Source: Nostoc sp. NIES-3756 (GTDB lineage: Bacteria; Cyanobacteriota; Cyanobacteriia; Cyanobacteriales; Nostocaceae). Taken from it: DNA of 64,000 nucleotides. Of this stretch, positions 10,181-19,143 are shown in pieces. Position numbers and translations under genes: made by a program. The notes under the pieces are model-generated. The model did no database searches. It saw nothing but the letters and a program-made list of their open reading frames with translations, and had not been told where the DNA came from. Each line of letters opens with the position of its first letter. The first letter of the stretch is position 1. The stretch lies in the NCBI RefSeq assembly GCF_001548375.1, contig NZ_AP017295.1:5286001-5350000 (forward strand), given 5' to 3'.

Positions 10181-10311
10181 ATTACAAATTACCTAAATAT
10201 TCCAGATGATAGACAAGCTATCTGTCTTGTAAGAGATGCTGTTATTTAGCCAAATATTCAAGATAGTAATAGCACATTCAAAAACTTTATCTCTGAATTT
10301 TAGGTAAGAAA

Positions 10312-10722
10312 ATGTTGGGAACATTTTTAACAGTTTTAGCTACAGCACTAAGCCTATTAATTGTGGACTTAGTAGTCCCTGGTGTCAATATTGCTAACTT
10401 TCCTGCTGCGATGATTGCTGCTGTTGTGGTTGGTTTCATCAATAGCTCATTTAGACCAGTTCTTTCGGCTCTGTCATTACCGCTTAACCTCGTAACTTTT
10501 GGAGCATTTTCTCTAATTGTTAACGGTTTGTGTTTCACATTAGCAGCAGCTTTGGTTCCTGGTTTTAGCGCTCACGGTCTTCTCGCTTTTATTTTAGGGC
10601 CAGTTGTTCTTTCTTTCGCTAGCACATTCATTAACAACTACTTTGTAGAAAAGAATCTTTTAAGCGGAAGCACCACAACTCAAGCTGAATTACCTTCTCA
10701 AGGTGAATTAACTTCTAGGTAA
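10312..10722 (+). CDS. Phage-holin-family (PF04020-like) four-helix membrane protein
   Basis: A 136-residue integral membrane protein with four hydrophobic segments (about 2-22, 27-45, 57-82 and 86-110) and a polar C-terminus. The NSSFRPVLSALSLPLNLVTFG stretch, split here by helices, is the recognisable core of the PF04020 family, common in bacteria as a chromosomal gene despite the holin name. The role is unknown. It is followed at 73 bp by a small membrane protein gene on the same strand and by a terminator at 11029, so the two probably share a transcript. Confidence 0.82.
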   Translation: MLGTFLTVLATALSLLIVDLVVPGVNIANFPAAMIAAVVVGFINSSFRPVLSALSLPLNLVTFGAFSLIVNGLCFTLAAALVPGFSAHGLLAFILGPVVLSFASTFINNYFVEKNLLSGSTTTQAELPSQGELTSR

Positions 10723-10795
10723 TTCCTGAGATGGAATTGGTAATCTGATTAATTCCAGACAATGTAAGTAAATTTTGAAAAGTAACAGAAATATC

Positions 10796-10987
10796 ATGAA
10801 ATTACTTCGTCTTTTTCTTGGTTTAGTCTTACCTCCATTAGGAGTTTTCTTAACAGTCGGTGTTGGCCCAACTTTGTTGATTAATATCTTATTAACAGTT
10901 TTAGGTTGGCTTCCCGGTAGTATCCATGCCGTTTGGGTGATTGCTAAACATGATGAACAATTCAACAGAGAGGGCGATATTTACTAA
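10796..10987 (+). CDS. YqaE/Pmp3 family small membrane protein
   Basis: A 63-residue Pmp3/YqaE protein with two membrane helices. The signature LGLVLPPLGVFLTVGVGPTL and the second helix LINILLTVLGWLPGSIHAVWVI match the family, members of which influence membrane potential and salt or cold tolerance. I chose the ATG at 10796 because the family starts just before the first helix; a TTG 21 bp upstream would add seven residues with no support. It sits directly after another small membrane protein gene, and an intrinsic terminator follows the stop. Confidence 0.87.
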   Translation: MKLLRLFLGLVLPPLGVFLTVGVGPTLLINILLTVLGWLPGSIHAVWVIAKHDEQFNREGDIY

Positions 10988-11028
10988 GTTTAGTTTAAAT
11001 GTTGATGTCACATCTTTGAATTGCTTAA

Positions 11029-11057
11029 ATGGGTAGGTTATCCCTACCTATTTTTTT
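11029..11057 (+). terminator. Rho-independent terminator after the YqaE gene
   Basis: A hairpin with arms ATGGGTAGG (11029-11037) and CCTACCTAT (11043-11051), one G-T wobble, is followed by a run of T to 11057. It lies about 40 bp after the YqaE stop and closes the two-gene membrane protein unit. Confidence 0.75.
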
Positions 11058-11190
11058 ACTTTTTGTCAAATGTCAATTGTTTTAATTTTTAGAACAATAC
11101 ACGCTAATAAACGGCGACATATACAGATTATAAGATTTATGTAGCGTTCCCTAACCTGCTGAGGTACTGAGTACATCGCCAATAAAATTG

Positions 11191-11245
11191 GTAAAACCTC
11201 TGCGTAACTTTGCGCTTTCCTCTGCATCTTTCTGCGTTTAAAAAC
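11191..11245 (-). repeat. Dispersed cyanobacterial repeat (AAACGCAGA...AGAGGTTTT type)
   Basis: Read on the minus strand this stretch contains AAACGCAGAAAGATGCAGAG, then GAAAGCGCAAAG and a terminal GAGGTTTTAC. A sister copy in the other orientation sits at 21581-21637. The two share the order AAACGCAGA / GAGGAAAGCGC / GGTTTT. Noncoding, in the 368-bp spacer after the YqaE terminator, which otherwise holds nothing recognisable. Confidence 0.6.
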
Positions 11246-11355
11246 ATTGATCTGTACTTCACTTAGCTGGGGATCACTATATTAGTGAATATTGCTACTA
11301 AATATCCCTAGATTAAGAAACCCAGGGATATTTTTAATTAAACTGCAATACTAAC

Positions 11356-12156
11356 TTATTTGCGAGTAACTGTTTTATCCTGTTCTGAATGTTCTTTATC
11401 TTTAAACAAATCAGCAGTCGCTAGCAATAACTCACGAAGGGTTTGCTTAATTTGGTGTTCTTTTCTAGCTAAGGATGTACCAGCTTCACTGAGTTTATTA
11501 TCTATTTGTGCGCTTTTTTGCTCAACTTGTGTAGCCAAGGCTTCGGCTTGTGGACGAGCTTGATCATACCAAGTTTTAGCTTCGTCTAGATAATTCTTGA
11601 CTTCTTCAGAACGTCCGCCGTAACGTGCTGCTAAATTAGCTCTGACAATCGATAATTGTGCTTGTAATTGGGCGTAACGTTTTTGCAATAATGAAACTTC
11701 ATCGCTATTTTTGATAGCATCGATGGCAGAATTAATGGCATTTTTAGTACTGGCAGTTTTTTCCTGACCAGTTTCGGCTATTTCCGCTAAAATTACATCA
11801 ACTTCTTGCTGAATTTTATCTTCTTCCCCATCAATTTGAGCTTGTAATCTTTGCAATTCTGACTGAGTTTTTACTATAGCTTCATGTCTTTTCGTATTCA
11901 CTCCTTCAATTGCACCTTCAATTGATGCTGTAACTTCCTCTTTAATTTCTGTGCCTTTATCTTGCAGATTTTCAATTACAGTAGAAACTGCATCTTTAAC
12001 AAGAGAACGAAGTTCAATAGAACCCTCTTTAAACTCAGAAGCTACTTGAGCAACTGCGGTTTTAACAATTTCTCGAATTTTCTCGCTTCTTAACTGTCCA
12101 GTTGCCTTTGCTTGTTGTAAATCTGCTTGAATTTGTTCTTTGATATTACTAGCCAT
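11356..12156 (-). CDS. Coiled-coil, apolipoprotein/LEA-like hypothetical protein
   Basis: A 266-residue, highly charged, almost wholly helical protein without membrane segments or Cys. Heptad-like stretches run through nearly the whole length (for instance IKEEVTASIEGAIEGV and LQRLQAQIDGEEDKIQQEVD), and Gly/Pro are scarce. Such amphipathic repeats resemble apolipoprotein-A or LEA-type proteins. I start at the ATG at 12156 (MASNIKEQ); a TTG six bases upstream is possible. Function cannot be named: stress protection or membrane binding are guesses from composition. It diverges from the cytochrome c6 gene. Confidence 0.68.
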   Translation of the reverse strand: MASNIKEQIQADLQQAKATGQLRSEKIREIVKTAVAQVASEFKEGSIELRSLVKDAVSTVIENLQDKGTEIKEEVTASIEGAIEGVNTKRHEAIVKTQSELQRLQAQIDGEEDKIQQEVDVILAEIAETGQEKTASTKNAINSAIDAIKNSDEVSLLQKRYAQLQAQLSIVRANLAARYGGRSEEVKNYLDEAKTWYDQARPQAEALATQVEQKSAQIDNKLSEAGTSLARKEHQIKQTLRELLLATADLFKDKEHSEQDKTVTRK

Positions 12157-12365
12157 TTTCAACTCTTGTGATTTAGATAATTTGGATAAAATTTTTGCTG
12201 ATAGTCTTCCATTTACATTATGATTAAATATTTAATAGGTGCGGTACTTCCTTGAGGCATAAAACTAATAAAGTCTAACTACAGGAAGTCATATATAAAC
12301 TGCTCTCCTCCTATGGGATGATAAGTATATATTTCAGAGATTTAACTTATAGCTGGAGAATATAA

Positions 12366-12701
12366 GTGCAGAAATTACTCAAATTAGTATTAGTAACTAT
12401 TCTATTTTTCATCAGTACCTTTACCTCACCTGCAAATGCAGCAGACACAGCCAATGGTGAACAACTTTTTAACGTTCACTGCGCTGGTTGTCATATCAAC
12501 GGTGGGAACATAGTCAGACGCGGTAAGAACTTGCAAAAGAAGGCGTTAAAAAAATATGCTATGGATTCGCTAGAAGCGGTTGAATCTATCATCACTAATG
12601 GTAAAAATAATATGTCCGCTTACAAAGACCGTCTCAGCGTACAGGAAATACAAGATGTTGCGGCTTATGTTCTAGAACAAGCAGAAAAAGGCTGGCGGTA
12701 G
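12366..12701 (+). CDS. Cytochrome c6-like, lumenal soluble c-type cytochrome
   Basis: A 111-residue precursor with a signal peptide (basic start MQKLLK, hydrophobic 7-20, cleavage likely after ANA at 25) that would be exported to the thylakoid lumen or periplasm. The haem site is C39-A-G-C42-H43 and the sixth ligand is likely Met83 in NGKNNMSAYKDRL, with the family tail IQDVAAYVLEQAEKGW. Cytochrome c6 carries electrons from the b6f complex to photosystem I or terminal oxidase. The insertion NGGNIVRRGKNL keeps the usual N-V/L core. It may be petJ or a c6B/c6C-type paralogue, so I leave the symbol blank. The start is GTG with GGAG nine bases upstream. An aldo/keto reductase gene follows at 28 bp. 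Confidence 0.88.
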   Translation: MQKLLKLVLVTILFFISTFTSPANAADTANGEQLFNVHCAGCHINGGNIVRRGKNLQKKALKKYAMDSLEAVESIITNGKNNMSAYKDRLSVQEIQDVAAYVLEQAEKGWR

Positions 12702-12729
12702 ATAATTCAAAATTAAGAATTAAGGAAAA

Positions 12730-13749
12730 ATGATATTACCAGTAGAAAGTCGGTTACAATTTACCCCTGATTTAAACATTTGCCGAATATTAAATGGAAT
12801 GTGGCAAGTATCTGGTGGACATGGCAGAATTAATCCTCAAGCTGCTATCCAAACTATGTTTCAATATGTGGATGCAGGCTTTACTACATGGGATTTAGCA
12901 GACCATTATGGCCCGGCGGAAGACTTTATTGGTGAGTTTCGTCGTCAGATAATTGCTAACCGTGGTGAAGCAGCATTAGCTAATATCCAAGCCTTCACAA
13001 AATGGGTTCCTCGTCCTGGGAAGATGACGAAAAAACTAGTCGAGGAAAATATAGATATATCCCGGCGCAGAATGGATGTAGAATCATTGGATTTGATGCA
13101 GTTCCACTGGTGGGAATATCAAGATAAAAATTATTTAGATGCCCTCAAATACATGGCAGAACTGCAAAGTGAAGGGAAAATTAAGCATTTGGCTTTAACT
13201 AATTTTGATACAGAACATCTGCAAATTATTACCGAAGCTGGAATTAAAATTGTTTCTAACCAAGTACAGTTTTCTCTAGTAGACCGCCGTCCCGAGGTAA
13301 GTATGGTGCAGTTTTGTCAACAACATGGCATCAAACTTTTCACCTATGGCACACTTTGCGGTGGTTTCTTATCAGAAAAATATCTTGGCAAGCCAGAACC
13401 ACGCAGCTTTGATTTAGGTACAGTTAGTTTGCGTAAGTACAAAAATATGATTGATGCTTGGGGCGGCTGGCGCTTGTTTCAAGAGTTACTATCAACCCTC
13501 AAGCAAATTGCTGATGAGCATGGAGTTAGCATTGCTAATGTAGCCACCCGTTATATTTTAGATAAACCGGCTGTGGGTGGTGTGATAGTTGGCGCAAGGT
13601 TGGGTTTATCAGAACATATTGAAGATAATGCGAAGATATTTAGTTTTAGTTTAGATGCAAAAGATAGCGTTCTCATCAACACCATCTCCAGCCAATCACG
13701 AGATTTATACCACTTAATCGGTGATTGTGGTGATGAATATCGTCGATGA
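12730..13749 (+). CDS. Aldo/keto reductase family protein
   Basis: A 339-residue TIM-barrel oxidoreductase that should use NADPH. The catalytic set is visible: D55 and Y60 in TTWDLADHYGPAED, Lys in the FTKWVPRPGKM segment and His in LDLMQFHWWEY; the nucleotide-binding end has VGGVIVGARLGLSEHI. It lies 28 bp after the cytochrome c6 gene on the same strand and may be cotranscribed. Natural substrate unknown. Nothing unusual in length or motifs. Confidence 0.88.
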   Translation: MILPVESRLQFTPDLNICRILNGMWQVSGGHGRINPQAAIQTMFQYVDAGFTTWDLADHYGPAEDFIGEFRRQIIANRGEAALANIQAFTKWVPRPGKMTKKLVEENIDISRRRMDVESLDLMQFHWWEYQDKNYLDALKYMAELQSEGKIKHLALTNFDTEHLQIITEAGIKIVSNQVQFSLVDRRPEVSMVQFCQQHGIKLFTYGTLCGGFLSEKYLGKPEPRSFDLGTVSLRKYKNMIDAWGGWRLFQELLSTLKQIADEHGVSIANVATRYILDKPAVGGVIVGARLGLSEHIEDNAKIFSFSLDAKDSVLINTISSQSRDLYHLIGDCGDEYRR

Positions 13750-14032
13750 TCACCATGACATAGTATCTCAAGAACAACACTAACTTAAAAAGGTGATTGA
13801 GTTATTAGTTCATAGTCATCAGTTATTTTCCTCATCTCCTCAGTTTATCCGGGTATGGGTGTTCAATCCCTTACCCCCTTTACCCAGTCTGAACAGACAA
13901 CCTTGGTGCGTAAGTCCTGGTTTTGTCTCTGTATCGTTAATTAATGTTGCTTAATTTAACTCAGTATATTTATTTACTGCCAAGTCCCAAATAGCAAAAT
14001 AGAATATAAAGAAACACAAAACAAGCAAACCT

Positions 14033-15184
14033 ATGTGGTCTTCAGAGGGCAAACCAGCTGATACCGGAGCAAATAGACAACAACTCAACTCAACTCTTAC
14101 TGAATTGCAAGAGTCTGAATTTGAGCAGATATTTCAATTAATTGACAGTCTCTTGCCTTTTGAGGTTTGCCTGTATCACCAAATTTTGCCTTTAAAATTA
14201 CAAGATAATCAGCTATGGCTGGGTATGGTGAATCCAGAAGATAGTGGCGCATTGGAATATGTAAACCACATTGTGTCATATCTCAAAGGCACAATGAATA
14301 CTCAAGACATTACAGATGAAATTCACCGTACTTTGCTTTCTAAATACCTCAGCCATAAAAACACATCAGACTTAGAAGCAAAATCAGCACACAAGCTAGA
14401 TACAGATGTACCTGGAGTAGAGAGTGTAAATACTGCATCTCAGTTACACAAATCTTCGGTAGTAGAAACAGAGGTTGTGGAAATCCCTCATCCACAAAGT
14501 AATTTCCAACCCACCAATAATGTTTTAGAAACTAGTGCAATACCAGAAGCCCCAATAGTTCTCTTGAGTGACTTGACTGTTTTACAAGTACAAACGCCAG
14601 AACTATTTAGCCCTATTGAAGCACTAATCAATTTACCGCCGAAAAAATTATTAGAAGAATTACTGGGGCGAGTTTTAGGTGGGGGAATTGGTCGTTTATA
14701 TTTGGAGAGACAACCGTATAGAGGCAGAATAATTTGGAGTGACAATGGGGTTTTGCAATCTATATTAGAAGACTTACCCCTATCTATTTTTCAAGGGGTG
14801 CTTAACGAATTGAAGCGTTTTGCAGCAATTCCTCTAGGTATAGTTGCAGAACCACAACAGATAGAAAAAGAATGCCAATACCAAGACAGCCGTTTGTTAT
14901 TACGCATACGTGTAATGCCAGGAACCAATGGTGAAGAGGCTACATTACAGGTACTGAGAGGCGCAGCCTTAAAATTTTATCAACAGCAACAGTTAGCTCA
15001 TCTCAGTCGAGATGTTATCGGTATTTCTCAACAACTTAGCTATAAATTGCACGAGTTACAGCAAAAATTACAATTGAATCCCCACCTTAAATCTGAGCAA
15101 TCAGAGGCTTTATTTACCCTCACTCGATTGGTTGAGAAATTAGACCATCAAGTCAAAATACTGACGGATAATAACGAGAAATAA
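14033..15184 (+). CDS. Hypothetical protein with MshEN-like (type II secretion GspE N-terminal) region
   Basis: A 383-residue cytoplasmic protein. Residues about 20-105 (FEQIFQLIDSLLPFEVC, LWLGMVNPEDSGALEYVN) resemble the MshEN domain found at the start of PilB/GspE ATPases, some of which bind c-di-GMP. There is no ATPase domain. A Ser/Thr/Pro-poor linker follows, then a domain at about 190-320 containing LPPKKLLEELLGRVLGGGIGRLYLERQ, which resembles the fixed-position repeat seen in cyanobacterial pilus-related proteins, and a C-terminal coiled coil rich in Gln. A role near type IV pili or motility is inference; I do not recognise a named gene. ATG chosen at 14033 with no strong ribosome site visible. 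Confidence 0.62.
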   Translation: MWSSEGKPADTGANRQQLNSTLTELQESEFEQIFQLIDSLLPFEVCLYHQILPLKLQDNQLWLGMVNPEDSGALEYVNHIVSYLKGTMNTQDITDEIHRTLLSKYLSHKNTSDLEAKSAHKLDTDVPGVESVNTASQLHKSSVVETEVVEIPHPQSNFQPTNNVLETSAIPEAPIVLLSDLTVLQVQTPELFSPIEALINLPPKKLLEELLGRVLGGGIGRLYLERQPYRGRIIWSDNGVLQSILEDLPLSIFQGVLNELKRFAAIPLGIVAEPQQIEKECQYQDSRLLLRIRVMPGTNGEEATLQVLRGAALKFYQQQQLAHLSRDVIGISQQLSYKLHELQQKLQLNPHLKSEQSEALFTLTRLVEKLDHQVKILTDNNEK

Positions 15185-15667
15185 TCAGTAAGTAAATCAT
15201 AACGTCGTCAGTAAAACCTCTGATTTCGATTTTTACCATAATTGTTATGTTGTAATGACAAGCCAAACCATGTTTTAGCAATTTATAGTTGAGAATATCA
15301 ACATTTATGAGAGGGATTAATCATGAAAAATATAAGAAAAATTTACATCAAGACTTAACGATTTTGCAAAGGCAAGATGTAATACATTATTTACTTAATC
15401 TAATGTATTTTACAAGTGAATAATAGTAGTCCTGTAGATTAATTATAAAATTTTTATGGCAAGAAAATTCTGAGTTTTTCTACCATTGTTAATTTTTTTC
15501 TATCCTCTAGCATATCTATGAATAAACGCTGAGACTTATAGTAAAAATAAGCAAATAACATCTGAAAATTCATAATTTTTTCTCAACTGACAGCCATATT
15601 TTGACTTAAAAATTTATAATAGACATTCTATTTTTCATCTAGCAAGTTCACTTTCAGTAGATAGTTC
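15185..15667. other. AT-rich intergenic region, no gene seen
   Basis: A 483-bp spacer upstream of the Crp-family gene. Only short frames; no strong inverted repeat. It presumably carries the promoter and leader of the regulator. Confidence 0.45.
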
Positions 15668-16351
15668 ATGCAAACTGAAATTTTTAGTAATATGTTTCCC
15701 TTATTGAGTACAGCCAGTCCACAAACCTTAGAATGGCTAATCAATGTCGCAATTGATCATGAATACCCCGCAGGTAGAGCAGTTTTAATGGAAGATGCCT
15801 GGGGTAACGCAGTTTATTTTGTTGTATCTGGATGGGTCAAAGTACGGCGTACTTCTGGGACTGATTCCGTCGCTTTGGCAATTTTAGGCAAGGGTGATTT
15901 TTTTGGGGAAATGGCAATTTTAGATGAATCTCCCCGTTCTACTGATGTCATTGCTCTTTCGCCTGTCAAATTACTCAGCGTTTCCAGAGAACGTTTTATT
16001 CAAATTCTTTTTAAAGACCCACAGTTACATCATCGGATGCTACAACTTATGGTGCGAAGAATACGGCAAATTAACCAACGTTTACAAATTCGTTCTTCAC
16101 CGCCTGCTGTTAAATTAGCGCATACCCTAGTTAGTTTGGGAGAAAGTTATGGTCATGAATCAAATATAGGTAAGGAAATTTTTAACATTCCTTTTAAGGA
16201 TTTAGCAGAAGTCACAGAAATTAGTGTTGAAGAAACTACTAAGATTATGGAAAAGTTAGATGATAAGGGATGGATTAAAATTGATGTACTCAATAATATT
16301 ATTTATCTCATCAACTTCAAGCAACTGTTAAACTTAGCAGGAAAAGTTTGA
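15668..16351 (+). CDS. Crp/Fnr family transcriptional regulator
   Basis: A 227-residue regulator. The cyclic-nucleotide-type beta barrel spans about 20-135, with GKGDFFGEMAILDESPRSTDVIA, in which the phosphate-binding-cassette glycine, Glu, Arg and Ser/Thr are kept in FGEMAILDESPRST. A dimer helix follows (LHHRMLQLMVRRIRQINQRL), then a winged helix (about 150-225; FKDLAEVTEISVEETTKIMEKLDDKGWI). The recognition helix is not the canonical R-E-T-V-S/T-R type of NtcA or Crp, so its DNA site cannot be guessed. It stands as a single gene between two long spacers. Confidence 0.88.
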   Translation: MQTEIFSNMFPLLSTASPQTLEWLINVAIDHEYPAGRAVLMEDAWGNAVYFVVSGWVKVRRTSGTDSVALAILGKGDFFGEMAILDESPRSTDVIALSPVKLLSVSRERFIQILFKDPQLHHRMLQLMVRRIRQINQRLQIRSSPPAVKLAHTLVSLGESYGHESNIGKEIFNIPFKDLAEVTEISVEETTKIMEKLDDKGWIKIDVLNNIIYLINFKQLLNLAGKV

Positions 16352-16477
16352 GCAAATTTTTCTTGAATTTATGTATTTCTCCAATTTTTAGCAACATATC
16401 AAATAAACATATAAGTAAAACGACTTGAAAAAAACAAACTATGTTAAGTAATGTAAGAAGAATAGGATTCAATTCGT

Positions 16478-16604
16478 AGTAAGGACTTTAGTCCTTTTCT
16501 GTTCTCTACGAGACGCTTACGCGAACGCGGAGCATCTGTCTACGACACGCTATGCGTTCGCGTAGCGTCCCGTAGGGAACGCAGAGAGAACTAAAGTTCT
16601 TACT
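16478..16604. repeat. Long palindromic dispersed repeat (MITE/REP-like)
   Basis: An imperfect palindrome of about 127 bp. Outer arms AGTAAGGACTTTAGT and ACTAAAGTTCTTACT pair, and inner arms GACGCTTACGCGAACGC and GCGTTCGCGTAGCGTC pair. The GCGTTCGCGTAGCGTC core recurs at 48890 and 51495 and in shortened form at 26965. It lies in the 782-bp spacer 16352-17133, which holds no gene; the end of that spacer (17040-17090) carries TAACTAT-type heptamers. Confidence 0.75.
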
Positions 16605-17039
16605 AAGAGCCTTTAGTTATTTAACCTGTTCTACTTATAAAATATCTTTTATATATTTTAAATTTGGTAGAGGTTGTTTTTTGTATGCTATTTTTAGTCT
16701 AAAATTAATATTAGTCTTGGCAGACTTTATATACTAATAATTACGAATAAGGTCTGAGGCTTGGAGGCTAAAAGCTAGTATTTAGACTCCAAATGCTGAA
16801 TTATTACAAAAATATTAAATTTTTAATATGCCTTAATTAGCGTTATCGTAACATTTAATTATGTTACGTTTATATAATAAATTATTTTTGTAAAATAGGT
16901 TTTTAATGATATGCAAGTCTGCTCCGCAAGAGTGAAACCCAGCAATAGCTAGCACTAGAGAGTTTTCTTTTAGTAGGCTGATTGGTACTGGCTGTATCTT
17001 TGTCAGTAGGGTAAGTGTACCTCAAAAAGCTGAGTCTGC

Positions 17040-17093
17040 ATTGGTTAACTATTGACTATTGACCAGTAACTATTAACTATTAACTATGTATGG
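17040..17093. repeat. Heptameric short tandem repeats (TTAACTA/TTGACTA type)
   Basis: A run of degenerate seven-base units (GTTAACT, ATTGACT, ATTGACC, ATTAACT, ATTAACT) 40 bp upstream of the M61 peptidase gene. Such short tandem repeats are characteristic of Nostocales genomes. Confidence 0.7.
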
Positions 17094-17133
17094 TATTGAC
17101 TTTTGACTGAGAACTTATCACTTTTAACTACAG

Positions 17134-18918
17134 ATGACTGAAGCGACAGCACCTCGTATCGATATTGGCGTTCAGGACACCGTGCCGACGATTAATTATT
17201 TGGTGGCAATGCCCCAACCAGAGACGCATCTATTTGAGGTGAGTTTGCAAATCGTAAACTATTCATTACCAATTCTTGACTTAAGAATGCCGGTGTGGAC
17301 ACCAGGATCATATTTGGTGCGCGAGTACGCCAAGAATTTACAAGATTTCACTGCTTTTGCAGGAGATAAAGTTCTACCTTGGCGTAAAATCAGTAAAAAC
17401 CACTGGCAAATCAATAAAGGTGATGTGTCAGAAGTTACGGTGCGCTACCGGATTTTTGCAAACGAACTATCGGTAAGAACCAATCATTTGGATGCTACCC
17501 ACGGTTACTTCAATGGGGCGGCATTGTTTTTTAGAATACCAGGATGGGAAAATTTACCAATCCGCGTTACTATTTTACCACCGCATCCTCAATGGCGGGT
17601 AACTACTCCCTTACCTACTATCAGTGAGCAATTCAATACTTTCTATGCTGCTGATTTTGATACTCTGGTAGACAGTCCTTTTGAGATTGGTGAACACCAG
17701 TTATATCACTTTGAGGTATTAGGAAAGCCTCATGAACTGGCAATCTGGGGACAAGGTAATTATCAAGTACAGCAGCTGATTAGAGATACTCAAAAAATTA
17801 TTCAAGTAGAAGCGCAAATGTTCGGTGGATTGCCTTATGAGCGATACGTCTTCTTGGTGCATCTATTTGCTCAAGCTTACGGAGGTTTGGAGCATAAAAA
17901 TTGCTGCTCTCTAATCTATCAGCGTTTTGGATTCCGCTCTCAAGATAAATACGAACGTTTTATCCAGTTAGTAGCACACGAGTTCTTCCACTTGTGGAAT
18001 GTCAAGCGCATCCGTCCCCAAGCCTTGGAAGTGTTTAACTACGATCAGGAAAATTACACACCTTCTTTATGGTTCTGTGAGGGAACTACTAGTTATTACG
18101 ATTTACTGATTCCTTTACGAGCAGGCATTTATGATGCCAAGACTTACTTAAACTATTGGAGTAAGGAAATAACTAGGTTACTAACCACACCGGGGCGGAA
18201 AGTCCAACCACTGTCTGAATCAAGTTTTGATGCTTGGATTAAACTTTATCGCCCAGATACCAATACAGGCAATTCCCAAGTCTCCTACTACTTGAAAGGA
18301 GAGATGGTTTCTTTGTTGCTAGATTTACTGATTAGAGCGCGGTATCGCAATCAGCGTTCTTTGGATGATGTGATGCGGCAAATGTGGCAAAAGTTCGGTC
18401 AAGCTGAAATTGGTTACACTCCAGAACAGTTACAGGCGGTAATTGAATCGGTAGCTGGTGTTGATTTGACAGATTTCTTTGCACGCTATATCGACGGTAC
18501 AGAAGAATTGCCATTTAATCAGTACTTAGAACCTTTTGGGTTGCAGTTGGTCACAGAGAGAGAAGAAGAACCTTATCTCGGGATCAAGATAAATACGGAA
18601 AATGGCCGGGAGATAATTAAATTTGTCGAAGCTGGCTCACCGGCACAACTGGCAGGAATTGATGCAGGTGATGAATTGCTAGCGATCGCCGGCATTAAAA
18701 TCACAGCCCATCAATTGAGCGATCGCCTCAAAGATTATCAAGCAAATGATACTATTCAGGTAACAGTTTTCCACCAAGATGAACTACGTACCTATTCCGT
18801 AACTCTCGATTCACCACGACCCACAAAATATCAGCTATTACCAGTAAAAAATCCTGATGCTACGCAGCAAGAAAACTTTGCCGGCTGGTTAGGTGCTTCT
18901 ATACCTAGTGTTGGTTAA
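17134..18918 (+). CDS. M61 family metallopeptidase with C-terminal PDZ domain
   Basis: A 594-residue zinc peptidase of the glycyl-aminopeptidase family. The N-terminal beta domain (about 17-200) is followed by the catalytic domain with H282-E-F-F-H286 (VAHEFFHLWNVKRIRP) and third ligand Glu316 in WFCEGTTSYYD. A PDZ domain at about 480-560 contains YLGIKI and the substrate loop, with AGSPAQLAGIDAGDELLAI typical of the fold. No signal peptide is seen, so it is probably cytoplasmic. Length and motif order fit bacterial M61 enzymes, which remove N-terminal small residues. No operon partner. Confidence 0.93.
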   Translation: MTEATAPRIDIGVQDTVPTINYLVAMPQPETHLFEVSLQIVNYSLPILDLRMPVWTPGSYLVREYAKNLQDFTAFAGDKVLPWRKISKNHWQINKGDVSEVTVRYRIFANELSVRTNHLDATHGYFNGAALFFRIPGWENLPIRVTILPPHPQWRVTTPLPTISEQFNTFYAADFDTLVDSPFEIGEHQLYHFEVLGKPHELAIWGQGNYQVQQLIRDTQKIIQVEAQMFGGLPYERYVFLVHLFAQAYGGLEHKNCCSLIYQRFGFRSQDKYERFIQLVAHEFFHLWNVKRIRPQALEVFNYDQENYTPSLWFCEGTTSYYDLLIPLRAGIYDAKTYLNYWSKEITRLLTTPGRKVQPLSESSFDAWIKLYRPDTNTGNSQVSYYLKGEMVSLLLDLLIRARYRNQRSLDDVMRQMWQKFGQAEIGYTPEQLQAVIESVAGVDLTDFFARYIDGTEELPFNQYLEPFGLQLVTEREEEPYLGIKINTENGREIIKFVEAGSPAQLAGIDAGDELLAIAGIKITAHQLSDRLKDYQANDTIQVTVFHQDELRTYSVTLDSPRPTKYQLLPVKNPDATQQENFAGWLGASIPSVG

Positions 18919-19143
18919 TAACAATAGCAAAATTCCTATTTTGTGTTCCCTGTGATTCACATTCAGGTGCGGAAAATAACAACATACATAGATGGGGGAG
19001 ATTAGTCAAGTTATACGCGATTATTCCCCCCTATATGCTTATAGGAGTTAGGAACAGAGGAGACATGGGAGACAAAGGGGAAATTGTTCCTCAGCACTCA
19101 TAACGCGCTAAACGCGCCGCTACCGCGCTTCAGCACTGATAAC

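Noticed and set aside
10312..10722. Prophage holin
   Set aside because: No endolysin or other phage genes nearby; this family is a common chromosomal membrane protein.
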